The notes under the pieces: model-generated
What the model was told of the DNA's origin: nothing
What the model saw: the letters and a program-made list of their open reading frames with translations, nothing else
Databases searched by the model: none
Made by a program: the position numbers and the translations under genes
Part shown: piece after piece, positions 48,497 through 56,472 of the stretch
Layout of the letters: each line of letters starts with the position of its first letter
Numbering within the stretch: position 1 is the first letter of the stretch
From: Streptomyces sp. NBC_01439
GTDB lineage: Bacteria; Actinomycetota; Actinomycetes; Streptomycetales; Streptomycetaceae
NCBI RefSeq assembly: GCF_036227605.1
Contig: NZ_CP109487.1
Span: 3,174,001-3,238,000 of the forward strand
Reading direction: 5' to 3'
Length of the DNA: 64,000 nucleotides

Positions 48497-48534
48497 GAGG
48501 GGCGGGCTGTGTCTTACGACACGGCCCGCCCCTC
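48497..48534 (+). terminator. Terminator of first conservon
   Basis: A 17-bp stem (48497-48513 with 48518-48534, one G-T wobble) with a TTAC loop, 22 bp after the cvnD stop. Confidence 0.85.
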
Positions 48535-48767
48535 TCGTTCATAACGTTTCGACAGAGAATTACGGCCACGTGGCAACGGGGTGCGGTCGTCTGGTATCGC
48601 TGCGCGCACAACTGCCCCCATTTTTGCCGCAGGACGCTCTTTATGTCCGGTTTATGTAGGGCATAAGCTTCTGGGTACGGCCGGATTCAACTGTTTGGAA
48701 CACGGCCGTTACCCGTGCTGGAATTCAACGAACTAGCTAGTAGCACCGCCGAGAGGTTGTTGGTCGA

Positions 48768-51700
48768 GTGAGGCGAAGCATCGCAAGCCCCGCGGATGAA
48801 CCCGCGCGCGGCAACTTCACCCCGCCGCCGCGAGCGGCCACGTCGCCCGTCGACGTGCCCGTGGACCCGCCCGCGAGCAGCGGGAGCAGCAGCAGGTTCT
48901 CGCCCCGCAACTGGCGTGTGCCGACCCGTCTGAACGCCATCCTGCTCGTGCCGGCCCTCGTGGGCCTGGTCATGGGCGGTTTCCAGGTGAAGGGCTCCAT
49001 CGACACCTGGAACGAGGCCAAGGACGCCGAGAAGATAGCCACGGTCGTCCAGGCCGCCTCGGGATACAGCCAGGCACTGCTCAACGAGCGGGACCTGACC
49101 GCCGAGCCCCTCCTGAACGGCCAGACGAAGGACCCGAAGGTCCTCAAGGCCTACGCGGACACCACCGCGGCCAAGGAGAAGTTCGACAAGGCCGTCCAGG
49201 ACATGCCGAAGAACCTCGGCCTGGAGCGACGCCTGGACCTCTTCCGTGCGGAGGAGCCCAAGCTGGACGCCGTACGCGACAAGGCGTACCTGGCGGCGGC
49301 GGAGAGCCCCAAGAAGAATCTGCCCAACGCGGCCGGCCCCATCCCGACCGAAGAGGGCTATGTGCTGGTCCAGCACTACCTCATGCAGTTCGCGAACGAG
49401 CTCGGTCTCGGCACCGGCAACGTGACCTCGTACGGCCGCATGGTCTACGCGATCCAGCTGGCCAAGGCGGCGAACTCGCTGCAGCGCGCGGTCGGTACGC
49501 ACCTGCTGGTGCGCCCGAGCGCCGACGAGAACACCCGCAAGGCCCAGCTCGTCGCCTTCTCCTCCTACGCCTACCTCGAAGAAATCGCCATCGGCGAGTA
49601 CGTCGCGGCGGGTACCGAGGATGACGTGAACCGCCTCAAGGCGGTCATGGCCAAGAAGTCCGAAGAGGGCAAGGCCAAGATCGCCGACGCGAAGCACCAG
49701 GCCGAGCAGGCAGGTGTCCGCTTCCTGCCCCCGCCCACGATCGGCGAATCCGCGCTCGCCGGCATGACCGACGCGATCGCCAACAGCGAGAGCAAGAAGA
49801 AGCTCTCCGAGACCGGGACGACCCCCGCGTTCTGGCAGGCCGCTGCCACCGCGAAGTTCGACGGCTACGACGAGGTCGAGAAGGAACTCCTCGACAAGGC
49901 CGTCAAGGACGCCGTCGCGGTCTCCGACGAGGCCCGAACCGACGCGATCGTCAACGGCGCCATCGTGGTCGTCGCCCTGCTCGCCGCGTTCATCCTCGCC
50001 GGCATGATGGCCCGCCAGATGGGCCGCGCGATGGCCCGCCTGCGCACCGCCGCCTTCGACATCGCCGAGCAGCGCCTGCCGATGCTCGTCGACCAGCTCT
50101 CGCGCACCGATCCCGGCAAGGTGGACACCCGTGTCCTCCCGATCCCCATCGACTCCCAGGACGAGATCGGCGAGGTCGCCCGCGCCTTCGACCAGGTCCA
50201 CCGGGAAGCGGTACGGCTCGCGGCCGAGCAGGCCCTCCTGCGAGGGAACGTCAACGCGATCTTCACCAACCTCTCCATGCGCAACCAGTCGCTGATCGAG
50301 GGCCAGCTGACCCTCATCACCGACCTGGAGAACAACGAGGCCGACCCGGACCAGCTGGAGAACCTCTTCCGCCTGGACCACCTGGCCACCCGCATGCGCC
50401 GCAACGGCGAGAACCTCCTTATCCTCGCGGGCGAGGAGCCGGGCCGCCGCTGGGACCAGCCGGTCCCGCTCGTCGACGTGCTGCGCGCCGCCTCCTCCGA
50501 GGTGGAGCAGTACGAGCGCATCGAGCTCTCGGGCGTCTCGGAGGCCGAGATCCACGGCCAGGCCGTGACCGACCTCGTGCACCTGCTCGCCGAGCTCCTG
50601 GAGAACGCCACCACGTTCTCCTCCCCGCAGACCAAGGTCCGCGTCAATGCCACGCGTCTGCCCGACGGCCGCGTGATGGTCGAGATCCACGACAAGGGCA
50701 TCGGCCTCACCGCCGAGGACTTCGCGGACATCAACCACAAGCTGGCCAACCCGCCGACCGTGGACGCCGCGATCTCGCAGCGCATGGGTCTGTTCGTGGT
50801 CGGCCGGCTGGCGGACCGCCACAGCATCCGCGTCCAGCTGCGCCCCTCGGGCGAGGCGGCCGGTACCACTTCGCTGGTCATGCTCCCCGACGCCATCACC
50901 CACGGTGGCGGTGGCGAGGGCATTCCGGACGACGACTTCACGGTCTCGCAGATCATCCCGGAGCAGCAGGCCCAGCTGGCTCCCCCGCTGCGCACCGCCG
51001 CCGAGCTCGGCTTCGACGACTCGCGCTACGACCAGCAGGGCTCCGACGGCCTCGCCGCCGACCCGGTCGGCCGGTCCCTCGGGCAGCAGGAGCGGAGGGC
51101 GGCGCTGGCGGCCCAGGTGGGTTACCCGCAGGAACAGCAGCAGTACCCCGCCCAGGAGTATCCGGAACCTCAGCCGGAGCACGGGTACCAGGAGTACCAG
51201 GGCTACGAGCAGCAGTCCGAGCAGGCCTACGACACCTCCTACGAGGCACAGCAGGCGCAGCAGGGCTACGAGGCGTACCCGCAGCAGGACTACGGCTATA
51301 CGGAAGACGGTTACCCGGACCAGCAGCCGGCCACCCAGGGCTACGACAATGGCTTCGAAGCCCAGCCGGGACAGGCCGAATGGCCCGAACAGAACACGTA
51401 TCCGGCTGCCTACCAGCAGGATTACGGGACTGAATCGGAATCCCAGGCCGTCCCCGAAGCGGCTCCGGAGCGCGTAGGCTTCGACCGTCCGGGTGCCGCT
51501 GCAGACACCGGTCACGCGATGACCGGAGCGGGCCTGCCGCGACGCGGCAGCCAGCAGCAGTGGCCGTCCGGGAAGCAGCAAACGGAGTCCACCGGTTCCC
51601 TCTTCGAGCAGCGGTCGCCGCGTCAGCAGCAGCCCGCCGAAACGGAGCAGGCGCCGGAGGAAACTGAAGGCACCGCCGCCTGGCGTTCGCGCAACGACGA

Positions 51701-51950
51701 ACGCTGGCAGCAGGCCGGAAAGCTCCGTGAGCCGAAGGCGGGCGGGATCACCCCGTCCGGTCTCCCTCGGCGAGTGCCCAAGGCCAACCTGGTCGAGGGC
51801 GCAGCGGAGACGACCCCGCAGGGCGGCCCCCAGGTCTCCCGCGCTCCGGAGGACGTCCGCGGCAGGTTGAGCAACCTGCGGCGCGGTGTCCAGCAGGGAC
51901 GCAGCGCGGGTTCTGAGCAGTCAAGTAACAGCTATGACCAGGAGCGTTAG
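48768..51950 (+). CDS. cvnA: Conservon sensor kinase-like protein CvnA (second copy)
   Basis: A 1060-residue membrane protein with the same layout as the first CvnA: N-terminal cytoplasmic stretch, TM1 (LNAILLVPALVGLVMGG, about 49-65), a sensing domain of about 330 residues, TM2 (AIVVVALLAAFILAGMM, about 391-407), HAMP, HATPase_c (LLENATTFSSPQTKV, DKGIGLTAEDF), then a Gln/Tyr/Glu-rich tail. The tail ends in the shared motif GLPRRVPKANL ... GPQVSRAPEDVRGRLSNLRRG. Its sensing domain differs from copy one, suggesting a different stimulus. GTG 48768 is preceded by GAGAGG. Confidence 0.87.
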   Translation: MRRSIASPADEPARGNFTPPPRAATSPVDVPVDPPASSGSSSRFSPRNWRVPTRLNAILLVPALVGLVMGGFQVKGSIDTWNEAKDAEKIATVVQAASGYSQALLNERDLTAEPLLNGQTKDPKVLKAYADTTAAKEKFDKAVQDMPKNLGLERRLDLFRAEEPKLDAVRDKAYLAAAESPKKNLPNAAGPIPTEEGYVLVQHYLMQFANELGLGTGNVTSYGRMVYAIQLAKAANSLQRAVGTHLLVRPSADENTRKAQLVAFSSYAYLEEIAIGEYVAAGTEDDVNRLKAVMAKKSEEGKAKIADAKHQAEQAGVRFLPPPTIGESALAGMTDAIANSESKKKLSETGTTPAFWQAAATAKFDGYDEVEKELLDKAVKDAVAVSDEARTDAIVNGAIVVVALLAAFILAGMMARQMGRAMARLRTAAFDIAEQRLPMLVDQLSRTDPGKVDTRVLPIPIDSQDEIGEVARAFDQVHREAVRLAAEQALLRGNVNAIFTNLSMRNQSLIEGQLTLITDLENNEADPDQLENLFRLDHLATRMRRNGENLLILAGEEPGRRWDQPVPLVDVLRAASSEVEQYERIELSGVSEAEIHGQAVTDLVHLLAELLENATTFSSPQTKVRVNATRLPDGRVMVEIHDKGIGLTAEDFADINHKLANPPTVDAAISQRMGLFVVGRLADRHSIRVQLRPSGEAAGTTSLVMLPDAITHGGGGEGIPDDDFTVSQIIPEQQAQLAPPLRTAAELGFDDSRYDQQGSDGLAADPVGRSLGQQERRAALAAQVGYPQEQQQYPAQEYPEPQPEHGYQEYQGYEQQSEQAYDTSYEAQQAQQGYEAYPQQDYGYTEDGYPDQQPATQGYDNGFEAQPGQAEWPEQNTYPAAYQQDYGTESESQAVPEAAPERVGFDRPGAAADTGHAMTGAGLPRRGSQQQWPSGKQQTESTGSLFEQRSPRQQQPAETEQAPEETEGTAAWRSRNDERWQQAGKLREPKAGGITPSGLPRRVPKANLVEGAAETTPQGGPQVSRAPEDVRGRLSNLRRGVQQGRSAGSEQSSNSYDQER

Positions 51951-51951
51951 T

Positions 51952-52374
51952 GTGAGCCCGATGAGCCAGGCGGCACAGAACCTGAACTGGTTGATCACCA
52001 ACTTCGTGGACAACACCCCCGGGGTGTCGCACACGGTGGTGGTCTCCGCCGACGGCCTTCTTCTGGCGATGTCCGACGGGTTCCCGCGCGACCGCGCCGA
52101 TCAGCTGGCGGCCGTGGCCTCCGGACTGACCTCGCTGACCGCCGGTGCCTCTCGCATCTTCGAGGGTGGCGCCGTCAACCAGACCGTGGTCGAGATGGAC
52201 CGGGGATTCCTCTTCCTCATGTCCGTCTCGGACGGATCCTCGCTGGCCGTACTGGCGCACCCCGAGTGCGACATCGGCCTCGTGGGCTACGAGATGGCCC
52301 TTCTGGTGGATCGCGCGGGCAGTGTCCTGACTCCGGATCTGCGTGCCGAGCTGCAAGGAAGTCTTCTCAACTAG
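51952..52374 (+). CDS. cvnB: Conservon roadblock/LC7 protein CvnB (second copy)
   Basis: A 140-residue protein almost identical to the first CvnB, with very few substitutions (E to D at MSDGF; last residue N instead of G; N-terminus differs). GTG 51952 directly follows the cvnA2 stop. From the ATG of MSQAAQ onward much of it matches copy one base for base. Confidence 0.92.
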   Translation: MSPMSQAAQNLNWLITNFVDNTPGVSHTVVVSADGLLLAMSDGFPRDRADQLAAVASGLTSLTAGASRIFEGGAVNQTVVEMDRGFLFLMSVSDGSSLAVLAHPECDIGLVGYEMALLVDRAGSVLTPDLRAELQGSLLN

Positions 52375-52467
52375 CAGACAGGCAGTGCGTTTCGCGTCAT
52401 CGCACCATAGGGTGCGGTGGCGCGGTTCCACAGGGAGTACTGCGTTCTTGGAGTCGGAGGAGGAAAC

Positions 52468-53010
52468 GTGACAACACCCGGAGGACATCCTTATGGCGGC
52501 GCGCAGCAGCCGCAGGGTGGGCACGACCAGAACCGCTTCAACTTTCCCTCGGCGCCGAGCCGGCCCGTGCCGGAGCAGAATCCCTACCAGCAGCAGCAGT
52601 ACGGACAGCCCCAGATGCCTCCGCAGCAGCAGCCGCCGCGCGCCGCGCGACAGCCCGCTCCGAAGGCCCACAACCCGTTGGTGCGTCCGTACGCGATGAC
52701 CGGCGGCCGTACTCGGCCGCGCTACCAGCTCGCCATCGAGGCGCTGGTCAGTACCACGGCGGATCCCGCGCGTCTGCAAGGGCAGTTGCCCGAGCACCAG
52801 CGCATCTGCCGCCTGTGCCAGGAGATCAAATCCGTAGCGGAGATCTCGGCACTTCTCTCCATTCCTCTTGGTGTCGCCCGCATCCTCGTCGCCGACCTGG
52901 CGGAGGCGGGCCTTGTCGCCATTCACCAGCCCGGCGGCGACGAGTCTGCCGGTGGCCAGCCAGACGTGACACTGCTCGAAAGGGTGCTCAGTGGACTTCG
53001 CAAGCTCTAA
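52468..53010 (+). CDS. cvnC: Conservon DUF742 protein CvnC (second copy)
   Basis: A 180-residue DUF742 protein, 50 residues longer than copy one because of an N-terminal Gln/Pro/Tyr-rich extension (GGAQQPQGGHDQNRFNFPS-type). The wHTH-like core matches copy one. GGAGGAAAC precedes GTG 52468. It overlaps cvnD by 20 bp, the same arrangement as copy one. Confidence 0.88.
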   Translation: MTTPGGHPYGGAQQPQGGHDQNRFNFPSAPSRPVPEQNPYQQQQYGQPQMPPQQQPPRAARQPAPKAHNPLVRPYAMTGGRTRPRYQLAIEALVSTTADPARLQGQLPEHQRICRLCQEIKSVAEISALLSIPLGVARILVADLAEAGLVAIHQPGGDESAGGQPDVTLLERVLSGLRKL

Positions 53011-53575
53011 CGGCGGAGCGGCTCCCCGCTCCACCACCTCCGCGAAGATCGTGGTGGCGGGCGGCTTCGGCGTGGGCAAGACCACGTTCGTCGGCGCGGT
53101 CTCCGAGATCAACCCGCTGCGCACCGAAGCCGTGATGACCAGCGCCTCGGCCGGGATCGACGACCTCACCCACACCGGTGACAAGACGACCACCACGGTC
53201 GCCATGGACTTCGGCCGCATCACGCTCGACCAGGACCTGATCCTGTACCTCTTCGGTACCCCGGGCCAGGACCGCTTCTGGTTCATGTGGGACGACCTCG
53301 TCCGCGGCGCCATCGGCGCCATCGTGCTCGTGGACACCCGCCGCCTCGCCGACTGCTTCCCGGCGGTCGACTACTTCGAGAACAGCGGCCTGCCCTTCGT
53401 CATCGCCCTCAACGGCTTCGAGGGGCACCAGCCCTACACGCCGGAGGAAGTCCGCGAGGCCCTGCAGATCGGCCCGGACGCCCCGATCATCACCACCGAC
53501 GCCCGCCACCGCGCGGACGCCAAGAGCGCGCTCATCACGCTCGTCGAGCACGCCCTCATGGCGCGGCTTCGGTAG
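52991..53575 (+). CDS. cvnD: Conservon small GTPase CvnD (second copy)
   Basis: A 194-residue Ras-like GTPase. Bases 53105-53401 are identical to 48004-48300 of copy one, including every third position. Differences lie near the N-terminus and at the last ~60 residues. Same motifs: GGFGVGKTTF, GTPGQDRF and ALNGFEG. Confidence 0.92.
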   Translation: MDFASSNGGAAPRSTTSAKIVVAGGFGVGKTTFVGAVSEINPLRTEAVMTSASAGIDDLTHTGDKTTTTVAMDFGRITLDQDLILYLFGTPGQDRFWFMWDDLVRGAIGAIVLVDTRRLADCFPAVDYFENSGLPFVIALNGFEGHQPYTPEEVREALQIGPDAPIITTDARHRADAKSALITLVEHALMARLR

Positions 53576-53595
53576 CAGCCCTCCCGCACCCGGCA

Positions 53596-53623
53596 GGCCC
53601 CCGCGTCACACGACGCGGGGGCC
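53596..53623 (+). terminator. Terminator of second conservon
   Basis: A perfect 12-bp stem (53596-53607 with 53612-53623) around ACAC, 21 bp after the cvnD stop. Confidence 0.8.
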
Positions 53624-53673
53624 TTCGCCATGGGGCGGGGTCCGCGCCGGCTCCTCCCTCGGCGGCGGTACGC

Positions 53674-53710
53674 AGAAGGCCCCGCACCCTGGACGGGTGC
53701 GGGGCCTTCT
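53674..53710 (-). terminator. accBE terminator
   Basis: A perfect 16-bp stem (53674-53689 with 53695-53710), 14 bp past the accE stop on the minus strand. Confidence 0.85.
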
Positions 53711-53724
53711 GGGGCTCGGGAAAC

Positions 53725-53925
53725 TCAGCCCTGCCAGCTGTGCGGGGCGCGGAAGCCGGGCGTGCGCTCCAGGCGGCGCCAGCCGGCCTGGCCGGGCACG
53801 CGCACCGGGGTCTCCTCGGGGGTGGCGGCCGCACGGGCGAGCAGGATCGCGGTGATCGCGGCCAGCTCCTCGGGCCGGGCGTTGCCCTTTTCGACGCGCA
53901 GCAGGGTGTCAGTGGCGGTGGTCAT
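53725..53925 (-). CDS. accE: Acyl-CoA carboxylase epsilon subunit AccE
   Basis: A 66-residue protein typical of the actinobacterial epsilon subunit: short helical start LRVEKGNARPEELAAITAIL, Pro-rich middle, and the terminal WRRLERTPGFRAPHSWQG motif. It modulates the alpha-beta acyl-CoA carboxylase holoenzyme. It lies 23 bp after accB on the same strand. Confidence 0.88.
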   Translation of the reverse strand: MTTATDTLLRVEKGNARPEELAAITAILLARAAATPEETPVRVPGQAGWRRLERTPGFRAPHSWQG

Positions 53926-53948
53926 GTGGTGGCAGGTCTCCTTCGCGG

Positions 53949-55532
53949 TTACTGCGGCGGGTTGCCGTGCTTGCGGGACGGCAGATCGGCGTGCTTGTTG
54001 CGGAGCATCGCGAGGGCGCTGACGAGCACCTCGCGGGTCTCGGCGGGGTCGATGACGTCGTCGACGAGGCCGCGCTCGGCCGCGTAGTACGGGTGCATCA
54101 GTTCGGCCTTGTACTCCTTGACCATGCGTACGCGCATGGCCTCGGGGTCCTCGGCGTCCGCGATCTGCTTGCGGAAGATGACGTTGGCCGCGCCCTCGGC
54201 GCCCATGACGGCGATCTCGTTGGTAGGCCAGGCGTAGGTGATGTCGGCGCCGATGGACTGGGAGTCCATGACGATGTACGCGCCGCCGTAGGCCTTGCGC
54301 AGGATCAGCGAGATCCGCGGGACGGTGGCGTTGCAGTACGCGTACAGCAGCTTGGCGCCGTGGCGGATGATGCCGCCGTGCTCCTGGTCGACGCCCGGCA
54401 GGAAGCCCGGTACGTCCAGCAGGGTGATGATCGGGATGTTGAAGGCGTCGCACATCTGGACGAAGCGCGCGGCCTTCTCGGAGGCCTCGATGTCCAGGAC
54501 ACCGGCGAGGTGGCCGGGCTGGTTGGCGACGATGCCGACGACCTGGCCGTTCATCCGGGCCAGGGCGCAGATGATGTTGCGGGCCCAGCGCTCGTGGATC
54601 TCCAGGACGTCGCCCTCGTCGACGAGCTCCTCGATGACCTTGAGCATGTCGTACGGGCGGTTGCCGTCGGCGGGCACCAGGTCCAGCAGGACCTCGCTGC
54701 GCCGGTCGGCCGGGTCGCTCGTCTCGTGGACGGGCGGGTTCTCGCGGTTGTTGGAGGGCAGCATCGAGATGAGGTACCGGACCTCGGAGATGCAGGTCTC
54801 CTCGTCGTCGTACGCGAAGTGCGCGACGCCGGAGGTCTCGGCGTGCACGTCGGCGCCGCCGAGGCCGTTCTGGGTGATCTCCTCGCCGGTCACCGCGCGG
54901 ACCACGTCCGGGCCGGTGATGAACATCTGCGAGGTCTCCCGGACCATGAACACGAAGTCCGTGAGGGCCGGGGAGTACGCGGCGCCACCGGCGCAGGGGC
55001 CCAGCATGACCGAGATCTGCGGGATGACGCCCGATGCCTTGGTGTTGCGCTGGAAGATGCCGCCGTAGCCGGCGAGCGCCGAGACGCCCTCCTGGATGCG
55101 GGCGCCGGCGCCGTCGTTCAGGGAGACCAGCGGGGCACCGGCCGCGATGGCCATGTCCATGATCTTGTGGATCTTCGTGGCGTGGGCCTCGCCCAGGGCG
55201 CCGCCGAAGATGCGGAAGTCGTGTGCGTAGACGAAGACCGTGCGGCCCTCGACCGTGCCCCAGCCGGTGATGACACCGTCGGTGTACGGCTTCTTGTTCT
55301 CCAGGCCGAACCCGGTCGCCCGGTGGCGGCGGAGCTGCTCGACCTCCCGGAAGGAACCTTCGTCGAGCAGCAGCGCGATGCGCTCACGGGCGGTCAGCTT
55401 GCCCTTGGCGTGCTGGGTCTCGGTCGCGCGGTCGCTGGGGCCGCGCTTCGCCTGCTCGCGCAGGGAGTGCAGCTCGGCCACGCGCCCGCGGGCGTCCGTC
55501 GGCTCGCTCGGGGTCTGGTCCACAACGGTCAT
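53949..55532 (-). CDS. accB: Acyl-CoA carboxylase beta subunit
   Basis: A 527-residue carboxyltransferase of the propionyl/acetyl-CoA carboxylase type. Conserved blocks include SLNDGAGARIQEGVSALAGYG, GPCAGGAAYSPALTDFVFMV and LDVPGFLPGVDQEHGGIIRHGA. It transfers carboxyl from biotin to acetyl- or propionyl-CoA, supplying malonyl- or methylmalonyl-CoA for fatty acid and polyketide synthesis. The accB-accE arrangement matches streptomycete AccB/AccE. Confidence 0.93.
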   Translation of the reverse strand: MTVVDQTPSEPTDARGRVAELHSLREQAKRGPSDRATETQHAKGKLTARERIALLLDEGSFREVEQLRRHRATGFGLENKKPYTDGVITGWGTVEGRTVFVYAHDFRIFGGALGEAHATKIHKIMDMAIAAGAPLVSLNDGAGARIQEGVSALAGYGGIFQRNTKASGVIPQISVMLGPCAGGAAYSPALTDFVFMVRETSQMFITGPDVVRAVTGEEITQNGLGGADVHAETSGVAHFAYDDEETCISEVRYLISMLPSNNRENPPVHETSDPADRRSEVLLDLVPADGNRPYDMLKVIEELVDEGDVLEIHERWARNIICALARMNGQVVGIVANQPGHLAGVLDIEASEKAARFVQMCDAFNIPIITLLDVPGFLPGVDQEHGGIIRHGAKLLYAYCNATVPRISLILRKAYGGAYIVMDSQSIGADITYAWPTNEIAVMGAEGAANVIFRKQIADAEDPEAMRVRMVKEYKAELMHPYYAAERGLVDDVIDPAETREVLVSALAMLRNKHADLPSRKHGNPPQ

Positions 55533-55703
55533 GTACCGACCTTACGAAGATCGCGATGAAAAACCTCCGTTCATTCCTCACAGTCTCGGAAGACTTCCGC
55601 TGTCCGGCCCGCACAGTACGCCCAGTAGATGTACGGACTCCGCCAGACGGGGCGCTCGCCCGTTGTGGGACCTTCACAAAATGACCTGACACCCCGGCTA
55701 GAT

Positions 55704-55763
55704 GTTGAAATTTGAACGGAATAGGTCTAGCGTCATTCCTGTTGGAGTCGTTGAAGATTCAAC
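55704..55763 (+). promoter_or_regulatory. Paired operator-like palindromes and promoter for the yceI gene
   Basis: GTTGAAATTTGAAC (55704-55717) overlaps the -35 TTGAAA (55705-55710); a 17-bp spacer then gives TAGCGT (55728-55733) as the -10. A second element, GTTGAAGATTCAAC (55750-55763), is a perfect palindrome and shares GTTGAA--TT-AAC with the first. Confidence 0.55.
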
Positions 55764-55804
55764 AGATTCTTCAGTTCAAGCAGGAAACCACCGAGGAGCA
55801 AGTC

Positions 55805-56425
55805 ATGGGTCTCTTCACCCGCCGCAGCCAGAACGTGAACGTCCAGGACGGCGCCGCCGTCGCCACCCTTGAAGTGGACCCGGCGCTCGCCGCGCTCACC
55901 GGCGACTACGTCATCGACCCCGCCCACAGCAGCATCGGCTTCACCGTCCGCCACGCCATGGTCACCAACGTCCGCGGGGCCTTCGCCGAGCACGAGGGAA
56001 GCCTGCACCTGGACGGCGCCGACCCGGCCCGTTCCACCGCCTCCATCGACGTGAAGATCGCCTCCGTCGACACCGGCATCGCCGATCGCGACGCTCACCT
56101 GCGCAGCGGCGACTTCTTCGACGCCGAGGCCTTCCCGCTGATGACCTTCCGCTCCACCCACGCGCTTCAGCTCGGCGGGGACGCGTACCGCATCAGCGGT
56201 GAGCTGACCATCAAGGACGTCACGCGCCCGCTCTCCATCGACCTGGAGTTCAACGGCTCGGCCACCGACCCCTACGGCAACGAGCGCGTCGGATTCGAGG
56301 GTTCCGCCGAGATCCTGCGCTCCGACTGGGGCCTGACGTGGAACGCCGCCCTGGAGGCCGGCGGTGTGATGGTCAGCGACAAGGTGAAGCTGACCTTCGA
56401 CATCTCGGCCATCAAGCAGGCCTGA
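55805..56425 (+). CDS. YceI-family lipid-binding-like protein
   Basis: A 206-residue YceI domain protein. Features: YVIDPAHSSIGFTVRHAMVTNVRGAF, FFDAEAFPLMTFRSTH and the LTIKDVTRPLSIDLEFNG block. YceI folds bind isoprenoids (polyisoprenoid-binding in TT1927b). Here there is no signal peptide, unlike E. coli YceI; residues 1-37 are a Lys/Arg-poor extension. GAGGAGC precedes ATG 55805. Palindromic operators upstream suggest stress or MarR-type control. Confidence 0.85.
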   Translation: MGLFTRRSQNVNVQDGAAVATLEVDPALAALTGDYVIDPAHSSIGFTVRHAMVTNVRGAFAEHEGSLHLDGADPARSTASIDVKIASVDTGIADRDAHLRSGDFFDAEAFPLMTFRSTHALQLGGDAYRISGELTIKDVTRPLSIDLEFNGSATDPYGNERVGFEGSAEILRSDWGLTWNAALEAGGVMVSDKVKLTFDISAIKQA

Positions 56426-56472
56426 CGGGCGGGCTACCCCGACGCTCGGAACCGGGGGCGGCCGGACACCCC

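Noticed and set aside
48687..51581. 964-codon antisense frame over CvnA2
   Set aside because: Mirror of a well-supported gene in a GC-rich context; no family motif.
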